Assembly: GCF_001312865.1 (NCBI RefSeq)
Contig: NZ_BBER01000001.1
Span: 558,001 to 622,000 of the forward strand
Source: Lacticaseibacillus thailandensis DSM 22698 = JCM 13996
GTDB lineage: Bacteria > Bacillota > Bacilli > Lactobacillales > Lactobacillaceae
Direction: 5' to 3'
Length of the DNA: 64,000 nt
Below the pieces are notes generated by a model that searched no databases, was not told where the DNA came from, and saw only the letters and a list, made by a program, of their open reading frames with translations. Positions 13,354 through 22,922 of this stretch are shown piece after piece (position 1 is the stretch's first letter; every line of letters begins with the position of its first letter). The translations under genes and the position numbers were made by a program.

Positions 13354-13632
13354 TTATCGCTGCCAGTGTGCACCGTGTGCAGCCAAAAAGGCTTCCTTGG
13401 CTCGCCGGGATTGGTGTTTGAAGTGCCACTCGGCCGACAAGGCCTCGTGCTGAGTGGCAAATTGCTCAGCGTAAATCAGCGTGACGGGCAACCGTTGCCG
13501 CGTATACTTCGCCCCTTTACCCGCATTGTGGGTGGCCACGCGTGCCTGCACGTCGGTCGAATAGCCGCCATAGAATGTATTGTCGGCACACTGCACCACG
13601 TAAAAGTAATACGCCGCCCGTGCTTCAGTCAT
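13354..13632 (-). CDS. yazA: GIY-YIG nuclease-like protein, UPF0213
   Basis: Small protein of about 92 residues from the ATG at 13632 ([14 protein letters not shown]). It has the single-domain GIY-YIG pattern: [18 protein letters not shown] near residues 8-25 and a conserved [13 protein letters not shown] further on. Family members resemble the UvrC/homing endonuclease fold, but their cellular role is poorly known. It overlaps the upstream methyltransferase gene by 8 bp; the same yabB-yazA order occurs in Bacillus. The more N-terminal in-frame codons lie inside that gene and are unlikely to be translated here. Confidence 0.85.
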   Translation of the reverse strand: MTEARAAYYFYVVQCADNTFYGGYSTDVQARVATHNAGKGAKYTRQRLPVTLIYAEQFATQHEALSAEWHFKHQSRRAKEAFLAAHGAHWQR

Positions 13633-14362
13633 CGAAAATCGCCGCCATTTCGTCCGTATACTGACCGTCCGCCCGGTACACCACAAATGGCGGTAGGATC
13701 CGCACCCCGTCTGGCCGGCCAGACCGGATGGCTTCAATGAGCACCATGTTGGCTTCCTTACCGGCCTTGGGGTGAACGAAGCGGATACGTTTGGGTGCCA
13801 GGTCAGCGGCGGCTAGCGTCGAGAGCAATTCCACTAGTCGGTCAGGCCGGTGCACGAAGAACGCCTTGCCACCCGTCTTCAATAACCCCGCCGTAATGCG
13901 CACGACCGTCGCAAAGTCGGTGGTCAATTCGTGCCGGGCCAACGCCAGCGCGGTATTGGGATTCTGCACGCTACCTGGCTGCACTTTGAAGTATGGTGGG
14001 TTGCACGTCACCACGTCGACCGAATCCTTGGAAACCACCGACCAGGTATCCGCCAGGTCGCCCTGAATCACCTGCACGCGGTCATCAAAGCCGTTCAGAC
14101 TGACGCTCCGCCGTGCCATTGAGGCCAGCTGTGCTTGCAGTTCGACCATCGTCACGTGCACACCCGGGACGCGCCCCGCCACAAATAGGCCGACCGCGCC
14201 ATTACCGGCAGCGAGATCGACCACTTGGTCCCGGGGGTGCACCACCGCAAAGTCGGCCAATAACACCGCGTCCAGGGAGAAGGCAAACACGCCGGGGCTC
14301 TGAATAATTTTGGTACCATCACGCCGTAATTCATCAATACGTTCGTTTGCTGCTAAATCCAT
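13625..14362 (-). CDS. yabB: tRNA1(Val) A37 N6-methyltransferase-like protein
   Basis: Class I SAM-dependent methyltransferase of 245 residues, intact. Motif I is [18 protein letters not shown] (near residue 47). The catalytic NPPY motif of N6-adenine methyltransferases appears as [11 protein letters not shown] (near 117). These, and the lactobacillar YabB/TrmN6-type start, suggest tRNA A37 modification, although the exact base has been shown mainly for the enterobacterial enzyme. Start ATG at 14362 with GGAG. Divergent from plsC. Confidence 0.85.
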   Translation of the reverse strand: MDLAANERIDELRRDGTKIIQSPGVFAFSLDAVLLADFAVVHPRDQVVDLAAGNGAVGLFVAGRVPGVHVTMVELQAQLASMARRSVSLNGFDDRVQVIQGDLADTWSVVSKDSVDVVTCNPPYFKVQPGSVQNPNTALALARHELTTDFATVVRITAGLLKTGGKAFFVHRPDRLVELLSTLAAADLAPKRIRFVHPKAGKEANMVLIEAIRSGRPDGVRILPPFVVYRADGQYTDEMAAIFDD

Positions 14363-14406
14363 TGTTTACTCCTGTCACCCATGCCTACAGATACAACCAT
14401 CAATGA

Positions 14407-14412
14407 TATAAT
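14407..14412 (+). promoter_or_regulatory. -10 element of the plsC promoter
   Basis: Perfect TATAAT. The region 17 bp upstream has no good -35. The hairpin AAGGCG-TTTG-CGCCTT (14423-14438) lies between it and the start. Confidence 0.5.
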
Positions 14413-14436
14413 AATTGTTGACAAGGCGTTTGCGCC

Positions 14437-15117
14437 TTGACTGACGAAGAAATGAGGCGTTTCCCCGTGTTTTACTCAATCGCCCGCGGCATTGTCCGCG
14501 TTGTGGTATGGCTACTGAATGGCAATACCCACTACCAAAATAAGTCCGCGCTGCCTGACGGGCCGTACGTCCTGGTCGGCCCCCACCGTACCTGGTGGGA
14601 CCCCATTATGTTTGCCCTCGCAGGGGCACCGCGCGATTATATGTTTATGGCCAAAGAAGAATTATTTCATAATCCGATAATACGCTGGATTCTGGTTCAT
14701 GCCAATGGGTTTCCGGTTAACCGGGCACACCCTGGTCCCAGTGCCATCAAGACGCCGGTCCGGAAATTACGCCAAGGCCAGCTAGCCCTGATTATGTTCC
14801 CTAGTGGCTCACGCTACTCCAACGAACTTAAAGGTGGCGCCGTCCTGATTGCCAAGATGGCCCGTGTACCGCTCGTACCAGCTGTTTACCAAGGCCCGCT
14901 GCGTTTCCGCGACCTACTGCGCCGCCAGCGGATCACCGTCCGCTTTGGCGACCCCATCCCCATGCTCACAGGCAAACTGGACGACGCCGCACAAAAAGAG
15001 ATGGGCAACCGGATGCAGAGCGCCTTTGACCAGCTTGACCAAGAGATCGACCCTAATTTTAAATACGTGACGGACACCAAGAAGTACGCCGAAGAAAAAG
15101 AGCACGGAGAAGTTTAA
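14437..15117 (+). CDS. plsC: 1-acyl-sn-glycerol-3-phosphate acyltransferase
   Basis: Adds the second acyl chain to lysophosphatidic acid. The conserved acyltransferase block HRTWWDP (HX4D, near residue 50) is followed by GFPVNR (near 93) and MFPSGSRYS (the EGTR-like block, near 123). A hydrophobic N-terminal segment (IVRVVVWLL) would hold it at the membrane. The start is uncertain: TTG at 14437 or ATG at 14452 (MRRFPVFYSIARG); the latter matches the family start better but has only a weak RBS. Monocistronic, with its own terminator. Confidence 0.9.
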   Translation: MTDEEMRRFPVFYSIARGIVRVVVWLLNGNTHYQNKSALPDGPYVLVGPHRTWWDPIMFALAGAPRDYMFMAKEELFHNPIIRWILVHANGFPVNRAHPGPSAIKTPVRKLRQGQLALIMFPSGSRYSNELKGGAVLIAKMARVPLVPAVYQGPLRFRDLLRRQRITVRFGDPIPMLTGKLDDAAQKEMGNRMQSAFDQLDQEIDPNFKYVTDTKKYAEEKEHGEV

Positions 15118-15131
15118 GCCCGCACAGACAC

Positions 15132-15177
15132 AAGCGCTTGTTGACCCACCTAATGGGTACAACAAGCGCTTTTTTTT
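15132..15177 (+). terminator. Terminator of plsC
   Basis: Perfect 12-bp stem AAGCGCTTGTTG (15132-15143) / CAACAAGCGCTT (15160-15171), followed by T to 15177. Confidence 0.95.
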
Positions 15178-15232
15178 GTGCCGGCAGCCGTTAGTCGCGC
15201 AAACCTATCCTCGAACTAATCCCTAACCGTGC

Positions 15233-15238
15233 TATAAT
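15233..15238 (+). promoter_or_regulatory. Extended -10 of the amino-acid permease promoter
   Basis: TGC-TATAAT, an extended -10, 64 bp upstream of the permease ATG. The -35 is poor. Confidence 0.55.
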
Positions 15239-15301
15239 CGGACTTAATTGCCAGCTAACGACAACGTAATTTCAACCACATCAGTTTGGAGGAACCAAGT
15301 T

Positions 15302-16707
15302 ATGTCTTTCTGGTCCAAAATCTTCCGTAAGCAGGATGTGCACACTGCCGTCCTCGCGGATCATCAACTTGCTCGTACCATGACCACCCGCGACCTCATC
15401 GCGCTGGGCATTGGTGCTGTTATTGGTACCGGGATCTTTATTCTACCCGGGACCGTCGCCGCTACCACCGCTGGACCAGGAATCGCGATTTCGTTTATTC
15501 TGGCAGCCGTGGTCTGCAGCCTCGCCGCCATGTGTTACGCCGAATTCTCGTCGTCACTACCAATTGCCGGCTCGGCCTACGCCTATGGGAACATTGTATT
15601 TGGCCAGATCATCGGTTGGATCATCGGTTGGGCGCTCATTCTGGAGTATATGCTCGCCGTCGCGTCCGTTTCCACCGGCTTTGCGGGTTATTTCAGTAGC
15701 TTGCTGTCTGGCTTCGGTATTCACCTGCCTCGCGCTATCAGCGGTGCGTTCGATCCGGCGCACGGTACATACATTAACTTGGTGGCCATCATCGTGGTAC
15801 TCATCGTCGGCCTAATGCTCAGTCGGGGCATGCAGACGTCAATGGTGGTTTCACGTACCATGGTGCTCATCAAAATTGCCATTATCATCCTGTTTGTCGG
15901 CGTCGGGCTGTTTTTCATCCGGCCCGTTAACTGGCACCCCTACATGCCGTTTGGTTTCAAAGGTGTGCTGGGTGGCGCCTCGACCGTGTTCTTCGCCTAC
16001 CTCGGCTTTGACGCTGTTTCTGCTAGTGCGCCCGAAGTGAAGAAACCGCAGCATACCCTCCCACGTGGGATTATTGGTACGTTGATTATTGCCACCATCT
16101 TGTACGTGGCAGTCGCCGTTGTTCTCACCGGGATGGTGAAATACACCCGCTTGGACGTGGCCAACCCCGTGTCCTTTGCCCTGCAGGTCGTGCACCAGCC
16201 CCAACTGGCCGGTATTATTGCCATTGGCGCCATGGCCGGCATGTTCACCATGATGTTGACGATGGTCTACAGTTCCAGTCGATTGGTTTACGCCATTGGT
16301 CGCGATGGCTTGCTGCCACGGTGGTTTGGCCACGTGCGCAACCAGCTGCCCAACAACTCCTTGTGGGTCGTCACGACCATCATTGCGGTGATGGGTGGCT
16401 TCATCCCGCTGGATCAACTTGTGAACCTGGTCAACATTGGGACCTGATTGCCTTTGCCTTCGTTTCGATTGGCATCATTCCTTTACGGCGCCATGGTGAT
16501 ATCCATAATACGGGCTTCCGGGTTCCCGGTTACCCCGTCGTACCGGTGCTGTCCTTTATCTTCTGCTTGGTGTTCATGAGCCAGCTCAGCAAGGAAACCT
16601 GGATGATGAGTGGCATCTGGTTTGCACTGGGCCTGGTTATCTACTTTACCTACGGCTACCGGCACGGTCAGTTACCAACACCGCAATCTCCACAACGTGA
16701 CCAGTAA
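15302..16707 (+). CDS. APC-family amino acid permease, cationic amino acid transporter type (one frameshift)
   Basis: Membrane transporter of about 468 residues with 12 or more hydrophobic segments. Start ATG at 15302 (MSFWSKIFRKQDVH) behind GGAGGAA. IGAVIGTGIFILPG in helix 1 is the APC substrate-binding signature, and FFAYLGFDAVSASAPEVKKP is typical of the YfnA/CAT subgroup. The frame breaks near 16443 in NIGT-LIAFAFVSIGI, where one C is probably missing; the remaining helices, FRVPGYP and the soluble tail follow in the next frame. The substrate cannot be read from sequence. Single gene between two terminators. Confidence 0.85.
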
Positions 16708-16747
16708 CATTAAGCGTCCCGTGTGCGCTTGGCTGACCGTACTACCT

Positions 16748-16780
16748 GGCATCCCCACTTGTTGGGGGTGCCTTTTTTTT
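16748..16780 (+). terminator. Terminator of the permease gene
   Basis: Stem GGCATCCCCA (16748-16757) / TGGGGGTGCC (16763-16772) followed by eight T. Confidence 0.95.
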
Positions 16781-16892
16781 ACACCGCCGCCATTCAGTCT
16801 TGACTGATGCTACACACTTAGTTGATTATTGTCGTTTATGCAACAAAAGTAGTAAGATTGAGGAGAATATTTTTTTATGGGGAGATGGCAAC

Positions 16893-17497
16893 ATGAAGAA
16901 TGAGCATGATCGTCGCGTTATCCGGACGCAGCATGCCATTAAGCAGGCCTTTGAGGAAATGGTGCTGGCCGATCACGATGGCATGGTATTTCGGTATCCG
17001 AGCTCGCAGCGCACGCCGGTATTAACCGGAAAACCTTCTATCTACATTACGATTCGATCGTAGACCTAGCGGATTCCTACGTAGACGACATCGCGCAGGA
17101 CCTGATTGCCCGGTTGCGCGTCCACAGCATGGAGGACTACCAAAACAATTGGGAACTCTTCATGCACGTCTTCGACGAATTCTTTACGAGTAACCGTGAA
17201 TTCTACACGTACGTTATGACCAGCGGCGAGTATAGCTTCCTGGCGCGGCGCGTACAGCACGAACTGACCACGTTTTTACAGGATGAACTAGTCACCCAGG
17301 TGCACCAGGACAGCGGTGAAGCGGCCCTGATCGCCAACTTCATCGTTTCCAACATGATGTTGATGGTACGCATCCACGCGGCTGGCACCACCACCATGAG
17401 CGTAGCGGACATTCGCGACTGGTTAATGAAGCTGATGGTGGGCGGGCTGACCGGTGCGGGGCTCGTCAAGCAGCCAGAACAGCAACCTTTGAACTAA
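16893..17497 (+). CDS. TetR/AcrR-family transcriptional regulator (one frameshift)
   Basis: Reconstructed protein of about 201 residues from the ATG at 16893 (MKNEHDRRVIRTQHAIKQAF), with GGGGAG eight bases upstream. The helix-turn-helix spans VSELAAHAGINRKTFYLHYD (near residues 34-53). The C-terminal ligand domain has a DEFFTSNREFYTYVM segment like those of the TetR_C_8 type. The frame breaks near 16983 (GGCATGG). It faces the ABC exporter genes tail to tail and shares their terminator, so it may control them, but that is inference. An eight-codon upstream ORF (ATG at 16877) overlaps its start. Confidence 0.8.
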
Positions 17498-17515
17498 TAA
17501 GTAACTACGGACCAC

Positions 17516-17547
17516 AAAAGCGGACCACCACCGGGTGATCCGCTTTT
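17516..17547. terminator. Bidirectional terminator between TetR gene and ABC exporter
   Basis: AAAAGCGGA (17516-17524) / TCCGCTTTT (17539-17547) with inner CACC/GGTG pairs. A and T runs on both sides serve both converging transcripts. Confidence 0.85.
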
Positions 17548-17573
17548 ACTATGGGGGTACGGGGGTACGCATC

Positions 17574-19372
17574 CTAGTCGAGGTGCTCACGTCCTGTTTG
17601 TAATTCATACATGTCGTAATAACGACCCTTTTGGGCAATCAATTCATCGTGGGTGCCCCGTTCAACGATGCGCCCCGCATCCAGTACCAGAATGAGGTTA
17701 GCATCCTTGATGGTTGACAGTCGGTGGGCAATGGCAATGGTGGTCCGCCCCTGCCGCAGCCGGTGTAACCCCTCCTGAATGAGGTTCTCGGTCTCAGTAT
17801 CGATGTTGGCCGTAGCCTCATCAAGCACTAGTACCTTAGGGTCGGTCACCACGGTCCGGGCAAAGGAGATCAGCTGCCGCTGACCAGAACTAAACTGGCT
17901 GCCACCTTCAATCACCTTGGCGTGGTAGCCGCCCGGTAACTGTTCAATAAAACCGTCCGCCTGCACAAACTTAGCAGCGGCTTCAACCTGGGCGTCAGTA
18001 ATATCTTTGTTATACAGACGAATGTTGCTACTAATATCACCATAAAACATAAACGAATCCTGCAGTACCAGCCCAATTTTGCGCCGCAGTTCCGCGGCCG
18101 GGTAGTCCCGAATATCCACGTCGTCAATCAAGACCTGACCCTGACCGAACTCGTAGAAGCGCATCATGACGTTAATAATGGAGCTCTTCCCGCTACCGGT
18201 ATGTCCAACCAGGGCACTGTTTCACCGGGATTGGCCACAAAGCTAATGTCATGCAAAATTTCGTGTTCACCGTCATAAGCAAAGCTGACATGGCGGAATT
18301 CAATTTTGCCCTGCTGCATGACCGCGTGCGCACCAGGATTTTGTGCCGGGGCGTACTCCTTACTATCCAGGATGTGGAAGATACGGCTGCCCGCAACCAC
18401 CCCATCCTGCAGGAAGGTCAGGTTATCCATCATGTTGGTCATCGGGTTAAAGAAGTTCTGCACGTAAGTGGTAAACGCGTAGACCATTCCTGCAGCCACA
18501 AAGCTGTGCAACGAGGTGACCCCAAATGCGGCCAGTACCACCACCAACGCCAGGCTGTACAGAAAACTGATCATGGAGCCGAGGAACACACTGTTGGTAC
18601 GGATCATCATCCGCCGCGAACGCAAGTAATCCGAGTTGATTTCTTCAAATTCATCGCTGATCCGGTGCTCTTGCCGGAATTGCTGAATAATCTGAATACC
18701 CTCAATTGATTCATTGAGCTTAGTGTTCAGTTCTGATAACCGTTCCCGCATGTGCCGGTAAACGCGGCTGGCAAAGTGATTGTAGTACCACACCACAAAC
18801 ATCAGGATGGGCAAAAAAAATCAGTACGAGAGCCGCTACTTTGGGGGCCATCACCATCATCGTGACAAACGAAGTGACGATGCTGGTCAAACCCACGAGT
18901 ACCGTCAGCCAAACGTTCGCAAAATCTGCAAAGGTCATCGTGTCATTAGTCACCCGTGATACGATCGAACCGGCAGGCGTCTGGTCAAAGTAACGCATGC
19001 CCAACTGGTGCAGCTTGGCGAACAGTTGCCGCCGGGCATCTTCTAGGCCCCGCTCACTGCCCATTTGAAACAGAAACGACTGGAAAAACTGGGTGAAGGC
19101 TTGATAATCGTGCCCATACCGTAGAGGCTTGCTACTCCCAGAATAACGGCCGTGGTCGCGGACATGTTCCGCAAGTAGCGGTCCATGTATTCTTGCAGAA
19201 TGAACGGCAAGGCAATATTCATGGCGGACATGCCAATCACACCGACGATGGCGCACCCAAACTGCCGCTTGTACGGTTTGGCGTACGTAAACATTCGGCG
19301 AATTATTTTAAATTGTTCCCGCGCGGGGATACTTTGCGACCATGCCGACTGGTATTGATCCTTATCCGGCAT
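17574..19372 (-). CDS. yheH: ABC exporter half-transporter, YheH/BmrD/LmrD-like (three frameshifts)
   Basis: Second subunit of a heterodimeric multidrug-type ABC exporter, about 599 codons. Start ATG at 19372 (MPDKDQYQSAW), behind GGGGGTG, overlapping the upstream subunit gene by 11 bp. A six-helix membrane domain is followed by a nucleotide-binding domain: a Walker A-like GHTGSGKSS after the break, Walker B VLVLDEATANID with the catalytic Glu, and a degenerate signature FSSGQRQ instead of LSGGQ. Frames change near 19105, 18820 (A8 run) and 18210. The substrate is unknown; drug or lipid-like compounds are usual. Confidence 0.85.
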
Positions 19373-21128
19373 CAGTGTCACCCCCTTCAACCTTGTTCGC
19401 TAATTGTTGCAACGACCACATTTGTGCGTACCAACCGTGGTTAGCTAGCAGCTGTGCGTGCGTCCCCCGCTCGATAATGCGCCCACCGTCCATGACAATG
19501 ATTTGGTCGGCGTGCATCACGGAGCTGAGGCGGTGCGCCGCAATGATTGTGGTCTTGTTTGCCCGGTCCGTCTGCATGTGGTCCAGAATTTCTTCCTCCG
19601 TACGCGCATCGACCGCCGACAGCGCATCATCAAGGATCAGCAATTCGGGCCAGCCAATAACGGCCCGGGCGATGGCCAAACGCTGTTTTTGCCCACCGGA
19701 TAGGCTGACCCCATGTTCACCAACCACCGTGTGGTAACCCTCCGGAAAGCCCAGAATGTCATCGTGCACCGCGCTAGTACGCGCCGCTGCTTCTACCGCC
19801 GCCGCACTCTCGTTGTAAGCACTGAAGCGGATATTATTCCCCACGGTGGTGGAGAACAGGAAGTTGTCCTGCGGTACGTAGCCGATAGCGTCCAACAATG
19901 CGTCCAGTGAGTAAGCCCGAATATCGTGGCCACCAAACTCGATCACGCCATCATAGTGGTCAAATTCGCGCATCAAGAGCTTAAAAATCGTACTCTTGCC
20001 TGCACCAACACGCCCAACAATCCCCAACGTCTGGCCAGCGTGCAGCGTAAAGTGTACGTCAACCAACGCGGCGTGATCATCACCGGGGTAAGTAAATTTG
20101 TTGATGGCATAGCGGATGTCGCCCGCGGCCGGCGTCGTGATTGGCTGCGGTGCTTCCACCACGGCACTCTTTTCCGCCAGCAACTTTTCTACGCGGTCAT
20201 AACTGGCGTTCCCCCGCTCCAGAATGTTGAACAGGCGGCCAATGGCAAACATGGGCCAGACCAACGCGGCGACGTACGCCACGAAGGAGACCAACTGGCC
20301 GATGGTGATCTGCCGCTGCATGACGAGATAGCCACCAAACACAATCGTAATCAGGTACGTGATACCCATGATCAACGTCGTGGTGGGATCAAACAACGCG
20401 TCGATCATGTTCACGCGCCGGTTGATTTTGATCGTCCGGTCAACGATGTTATTAAAGTCCTCAGTGTCCTCTTTGTCCTGGCCAAACGTTTTGATGACCT
20501 TGATGCCCGTCACCGATTCCTGGGTCTTGTCGTTCAACCGGGAAAAAGCCGCCTGCGACTCAATAAAGGCGTCGTGTAGGCGCCGCCCCAGTTTCCGGGC
20601 CATCACGGCCAGTAATGGCATCGGCAAAATCGCCACCAGGGTCAGGCGCCAATCAACGACCAGTACCATCGCGATCAAAGTCGTACCCCCGGTCAAGAAC
20701 GAGTCAAAGAGGGTCAGGATACCACCACCAGCAACGTTTTGAATCGCGTTCAGGTCGTTGGTTGCGTGGGCCATCAAGTCCCCCGTGCGGTGACGCTGAT
20801 AAAACGTCGTGTCCATCCGCATAAAGTGCCAAAACAAGCGCGTCCGCAATGTCCGCTCCAGTGTGGCCGCCCCACCCCAGATGTGGGTCCGCCAACCATA
20901 CCGAAAGAGGAACTGCAGGATGGCGGCAACCAGCAAGACACCCAGCCATAGTAGTAATTTGGCCGCCGTGACGGTGTGATCGTTCATCGCGTCAACCATG
21001 GTCCCAATAATTTTCGGTGGCACCAGGTTCATGAGTGAGGTCATAAACAGGGCCAGAATACCCACTGCGTAGTTACGTCGCTGTGCGCGGAAAAACCACC
21101 CCAAGCGTTTAAAGATACCCAACTGCAT
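19362..21128 (-). CDS. yheI: ABC exporter half-transporter, YheI/BmrC/LmrC-like
   Basis: First subunit of the heterodimeric exporter, 588 residues from the ATG at 21128 (MQLGIFKRLGWFF), with GGAGAGG upstream. Intact: six hydrophobic helices, then the ATPase domain with Walker A GRVGAGKST, signature LSGGQKQR, and Walker B LLILDDALSAVD, in which Asp replaces the catalytic Glu. With the partner's altered signature this makes one canonical and one degenerate ATP site, as known for BmrCD, LmrCD and TM287/288. Stop and the next start overlap (ATGCCGGATAA), so the subunits are translationally coupled. Confidence 0.92.
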   Translation of the reverse strand: MQLGIFKRLGWFFRAQRRNYAVGILALFMTSLMNLVPPKIIGTMVDAMNDHTVTAAKLLLWLGVLLVAAILQFLFRYGWRTHIWGGAATLERTLRTRLFWHFMRMDTTFYQRHRTGDLMAHATNDLNAIQNVAGGGILTLFDSFLTGGTTLIAMVLVVDWRLTLVAILPMPLLAVMARKLGRRLHDAFIESQAAFSRLNDKTQESVTGIKVIKTFGQDKEDTEDFNNIVDRTIKINRRVNMIDALFDPTTTLIMGITYLITIVFGGYLVMQRQITIGQLVSFVAYVAALVWPMFAIGRLFNILERGNASYDRVEKLLAEKSAVVEAPQPITTPAAGDIRYAINKFTYPGDDHAALVDVHFTLHAGQTLGIVGRVGAGKSTIFKLLMREFDHYDGVIEFGGHDIRAYSLDALLDAIGYVPQDNFLFSTTVGNNIRFSAYNESAAAVEAAARTSAVHDDILGFPEGYHTVVGEHGVSLSGGQKQRLAIARAVIGWPELLILDDALSAVDARTEEEILDHMQTDRANKTTIIAAHRLSSVMHADQIIVMDGGRIIERGTHAQLLANHGWYAQMWSLQQLANKVEGGDTDAG

Positions 21129-21340
21129 CAACTCCTCTCCATCACGTACATCAATTAAGCAAGTGTATAGCGGGTTAAAAATAAATTCAAGACTTAAAAC
21201 AAAATTAAAATGTCATTAGTTTTTGGTCACGGGCCCACACGTCAATCCGTTTGGGCGAGCCATAGCCCCAACCGCCACCCTACTGCCGCCGGCGTATAAT
21301 GAGGGTGCGGACGTTAGTTGCACCACTAGAGGAGGCCACC

Positions 21341-22027
21341 ATGATGTTCTCATTACAAAACGCCATTGATCAGGCTAATCACGTGTGTTTTATGACCGGG
21401 GCCGGCGTTTCGACTGCTTCGGGGATTCCCGATTTTAGGTCCCCCACCGGCATCTACAGCCAACACCCGGAATATTCCTTGTCGGCTGATAATCTGCGGG
21501 ACCATCCGGCCGCTTTTCACGACTTCATGATCCACCACATGTACTACCCCCAAGCCCAGCCAAACATCATTCACCGCCAGATGGCGGCTATTACCAACCG
21601 TAAAGGCACGGTCGTGACGCAAAACATTGACGGGCTCGATCGGCAAGCCGGGACCAAGCACCTGGTCGAATTTCATGGGAACGAATACGACCTGTACTGC
21701 ACCCAGTGCGGTCAGCCGTTCACACTGGCGGAGTACCAGCAAAGTTATATTCACCAAACGGACCACGGCCTGATTCGTCCCCGGATCGTGTTGTACGGCG
21801 AACCCATTGACGAACAGGTGGTACAAGCTGCCATCCAGGCTATTACCGCTGCCGACCTCATTGTGGTTGTCGGCACCAGTCTGGCAGTGTACCCGTTTGC
21901 CGGATTGATTCAATACGCTGGCGCTAACGCGGTCATTGCCGCGGTCAACCGCACGCCATTGCCCTTGCCAGCGGGTGGGCACATGATTATCGGCGACGCC
22001 ACTGAGGTGTTTGCCGCCCTGCAGTGA
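21341..22027 (+). CDS. cobB: NAD-dependent protein deacetylase, sirtuin
   Basis: Sir2-family enzyme of 228 residues, intact. Start ATG at 21341 behind GAGGAGG. The NAD site shows GAGVSTASGIPDFRS (near residue 20), TQNIDGLDRQAG (near 98) with the following FHGN catalytic His, and VVVGTSLAVYP (near 180). Only one zinc Cys pair is present (CTQC, near 126); the place of the second pair reads HQTDHGLIRP. It would remove acyl groups from protein lysines, releasing nicotinamide and O-acyl-ADP-ribose. Single gene; -10 TATAAT at 21295-21300. Confidence 0.93.
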   Translation: MMFSLQNAIDQANHVCFMTGAGVSTASGIPDFRSPTGIYSQHPEYSLSADNLRDHPAAFHDFMIHHMYYPQAQPNIIHRQMAAITNRKGTVVTQNIDGLDRQAGTKHLVEFHGNEYDLYCTQCGQPFTLAEYQQSYIHQTDHGLIRPRIVLYGEPIDEQVVQAAIQAITAADLIVVVGTSLAVYPFAGLIQYAGANAVIAAVNRTPLPLPAGGHMIIGDATEVFAALQ

Positions 22028-22043
22028 CCCCCACGACCCACAA

Positions 22044-22083
22044 AAAGGCGCTGATTATTCCTCACGGAATCGTCAGCGCCTTT
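22044..22083. terminator. Bidirectional terminator between cobB and yneF
   Basis: Perfect 11-bp stem AAAGGCGCTGA (22044-22054) / TCAGCGCCTTT (22073-22083) between two converging genes. Confidence 0.9.
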
Positions 22084-22107
22084 GCTTGTTCATGATGCGG
22101 TACCAGA

Positions 22108-22335
22108 CTACTTGTTGCTACGCTTTTGCGCCTGCTTCATCTGGTTCATCATCTGGTTGAGCTTCTTGGCGGATGGCTTCTGCCCCATCTGCATCATCAT
22201 GGTGCGCATCATTTCTTCGTTAATTGGCGGGTTGTCCTGGAAGTACTTCTTCATATACGCACGCGCACCGAAGAAACCACCAATCAAACCAACAATAGCA
22301 CCAATAACAATTCCTAAGATCAACATACCAATCAT
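22108..22335 (-). CDS. yneF: YneF family membrane protein (UPF0154)
   Basis: Small protein of 75 residues. A single N-terminal membrane helix ([20 protein letters not shown]) is followed by the family signature [20 protein letters not shown] and a Met/Gln/Lys-rich tail. Function is not established; the family is widespread in Bacillota. Start ATG at 22335 behind GGGAGGA. Transcribed towards cobB, separated from rplS by its own promoter region (extended -10 TGG-TAAGCT near 22372). Confidence 0.93.
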   Translation of the reverse strand: MIGMLILGIVIGAIVGLIGGFFGARAYMKKYFQDNPPINEEMMRTMMMQMGQKPSAKKLNQMMNQMKQAQKRSNK

Positions 22336-22400
22336 GCCGGTAAATCCTCCCCACAGTCGATGAATGACTTAAGCTTACCATAGTTGGGCCCAAGTTTGAC

Positions 22401-22428
22401 CAAAAAAAAGGCGACCGGAACGGTCGCC
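22401..22428 (-). terminator. Terminator of rplS
   Basis: GGCGACCG (22410-22417) / CGGTCGCC (22421-22428), with a run of eight T on the minus strand, 12 bp after the stop. Confidence 0.95.
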
Positions 22429-22439
22429 TCGAAACAGCT

Positions 22440-22787
22440 TTAACGACGCTTTTCGCGAATACGAGCTGCCTTCCCACGCAGTGCGCGCAGGTAGTAAAGC
22501 TTGGCGCGACGGACGGCACCGTGACGAACAACCTCAATCTTCTCAACCCGTGGTGAGTGGAGTGGGAAAGTACGTTCAACGCCGACCCCGTTTGAAATCT
22601 TACGCACCGTGTAAGTAGCGGAGATACCAACGCCGTGGCGCTTAATAACGACACCTTCAAACAGTTGGATACGTTCGCGGTCGCCTTCGACGATCCGGGC
22701 GTAAACACGCAACGTGTCACCAGGACGGAAGTCAGGAACGTCATCCCGCAACTGGGACTTAGTAATATCACTAATCAATTGATTCAT
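22440..22787 (-). CDS. rplS: 50S ribosomal protein L19
   Basis: Ribosomal protein of 115 residues at the 30S-50S interface. Start ATG at 22787 ([16 protein letters not shown]) with AGGAGAAAG. Conserved [20 protein letters not shown] is complete apart from a leading D, and the end is [12 protein letters not shown]. Intact. It has its own promoter as well as lying downstream of rimM-trmD. Confidence 0.98.
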   Translation of the reverse strand: MNQLISDITKSQLRDDVPDFRPGDTLRVYARIVEGDRERIQLFEGVVIKRHGVGISATYTVRKISNGVGVERTFPLHSPRVEKIEVVRHGAVRRAKLYYLRALRGKAARIREKRR

Positions 22788-22870
22788 AGTTCTTTCTCCT
22801 TTGCCGACATTCAATAACCACCCTCTGTGACCAGCGGAATATCGTTGTTAGTGGCGTACCACAATGGTTA

Positions 22871-22899
22871 AGTCTACCATCTGCATCCGCGGCTGTAAA
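22871..22899 (-). promoter_or_regulatory. rplS promoter
   Basis: -35 TTTACA (22894-22899), 17 bp, -10 TAGACT (22871-22876) with TGG just upstream of the -10. An 80-base leader follows. The promoter lies just before the end of trmD. Confidence 0.75.
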
Positions 22900-22922
22900 G
22901 GGGCACACCTTGGCAAATACCC

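Noticed and set aside
15851-16417. Minus-strand ORF of 188 codons within the amino-acid permease
   Set aside because: Composition rich in His, Gly, Asn and Asp is the mirror image of membrane-helix codons; the permease is clearly the real gene.
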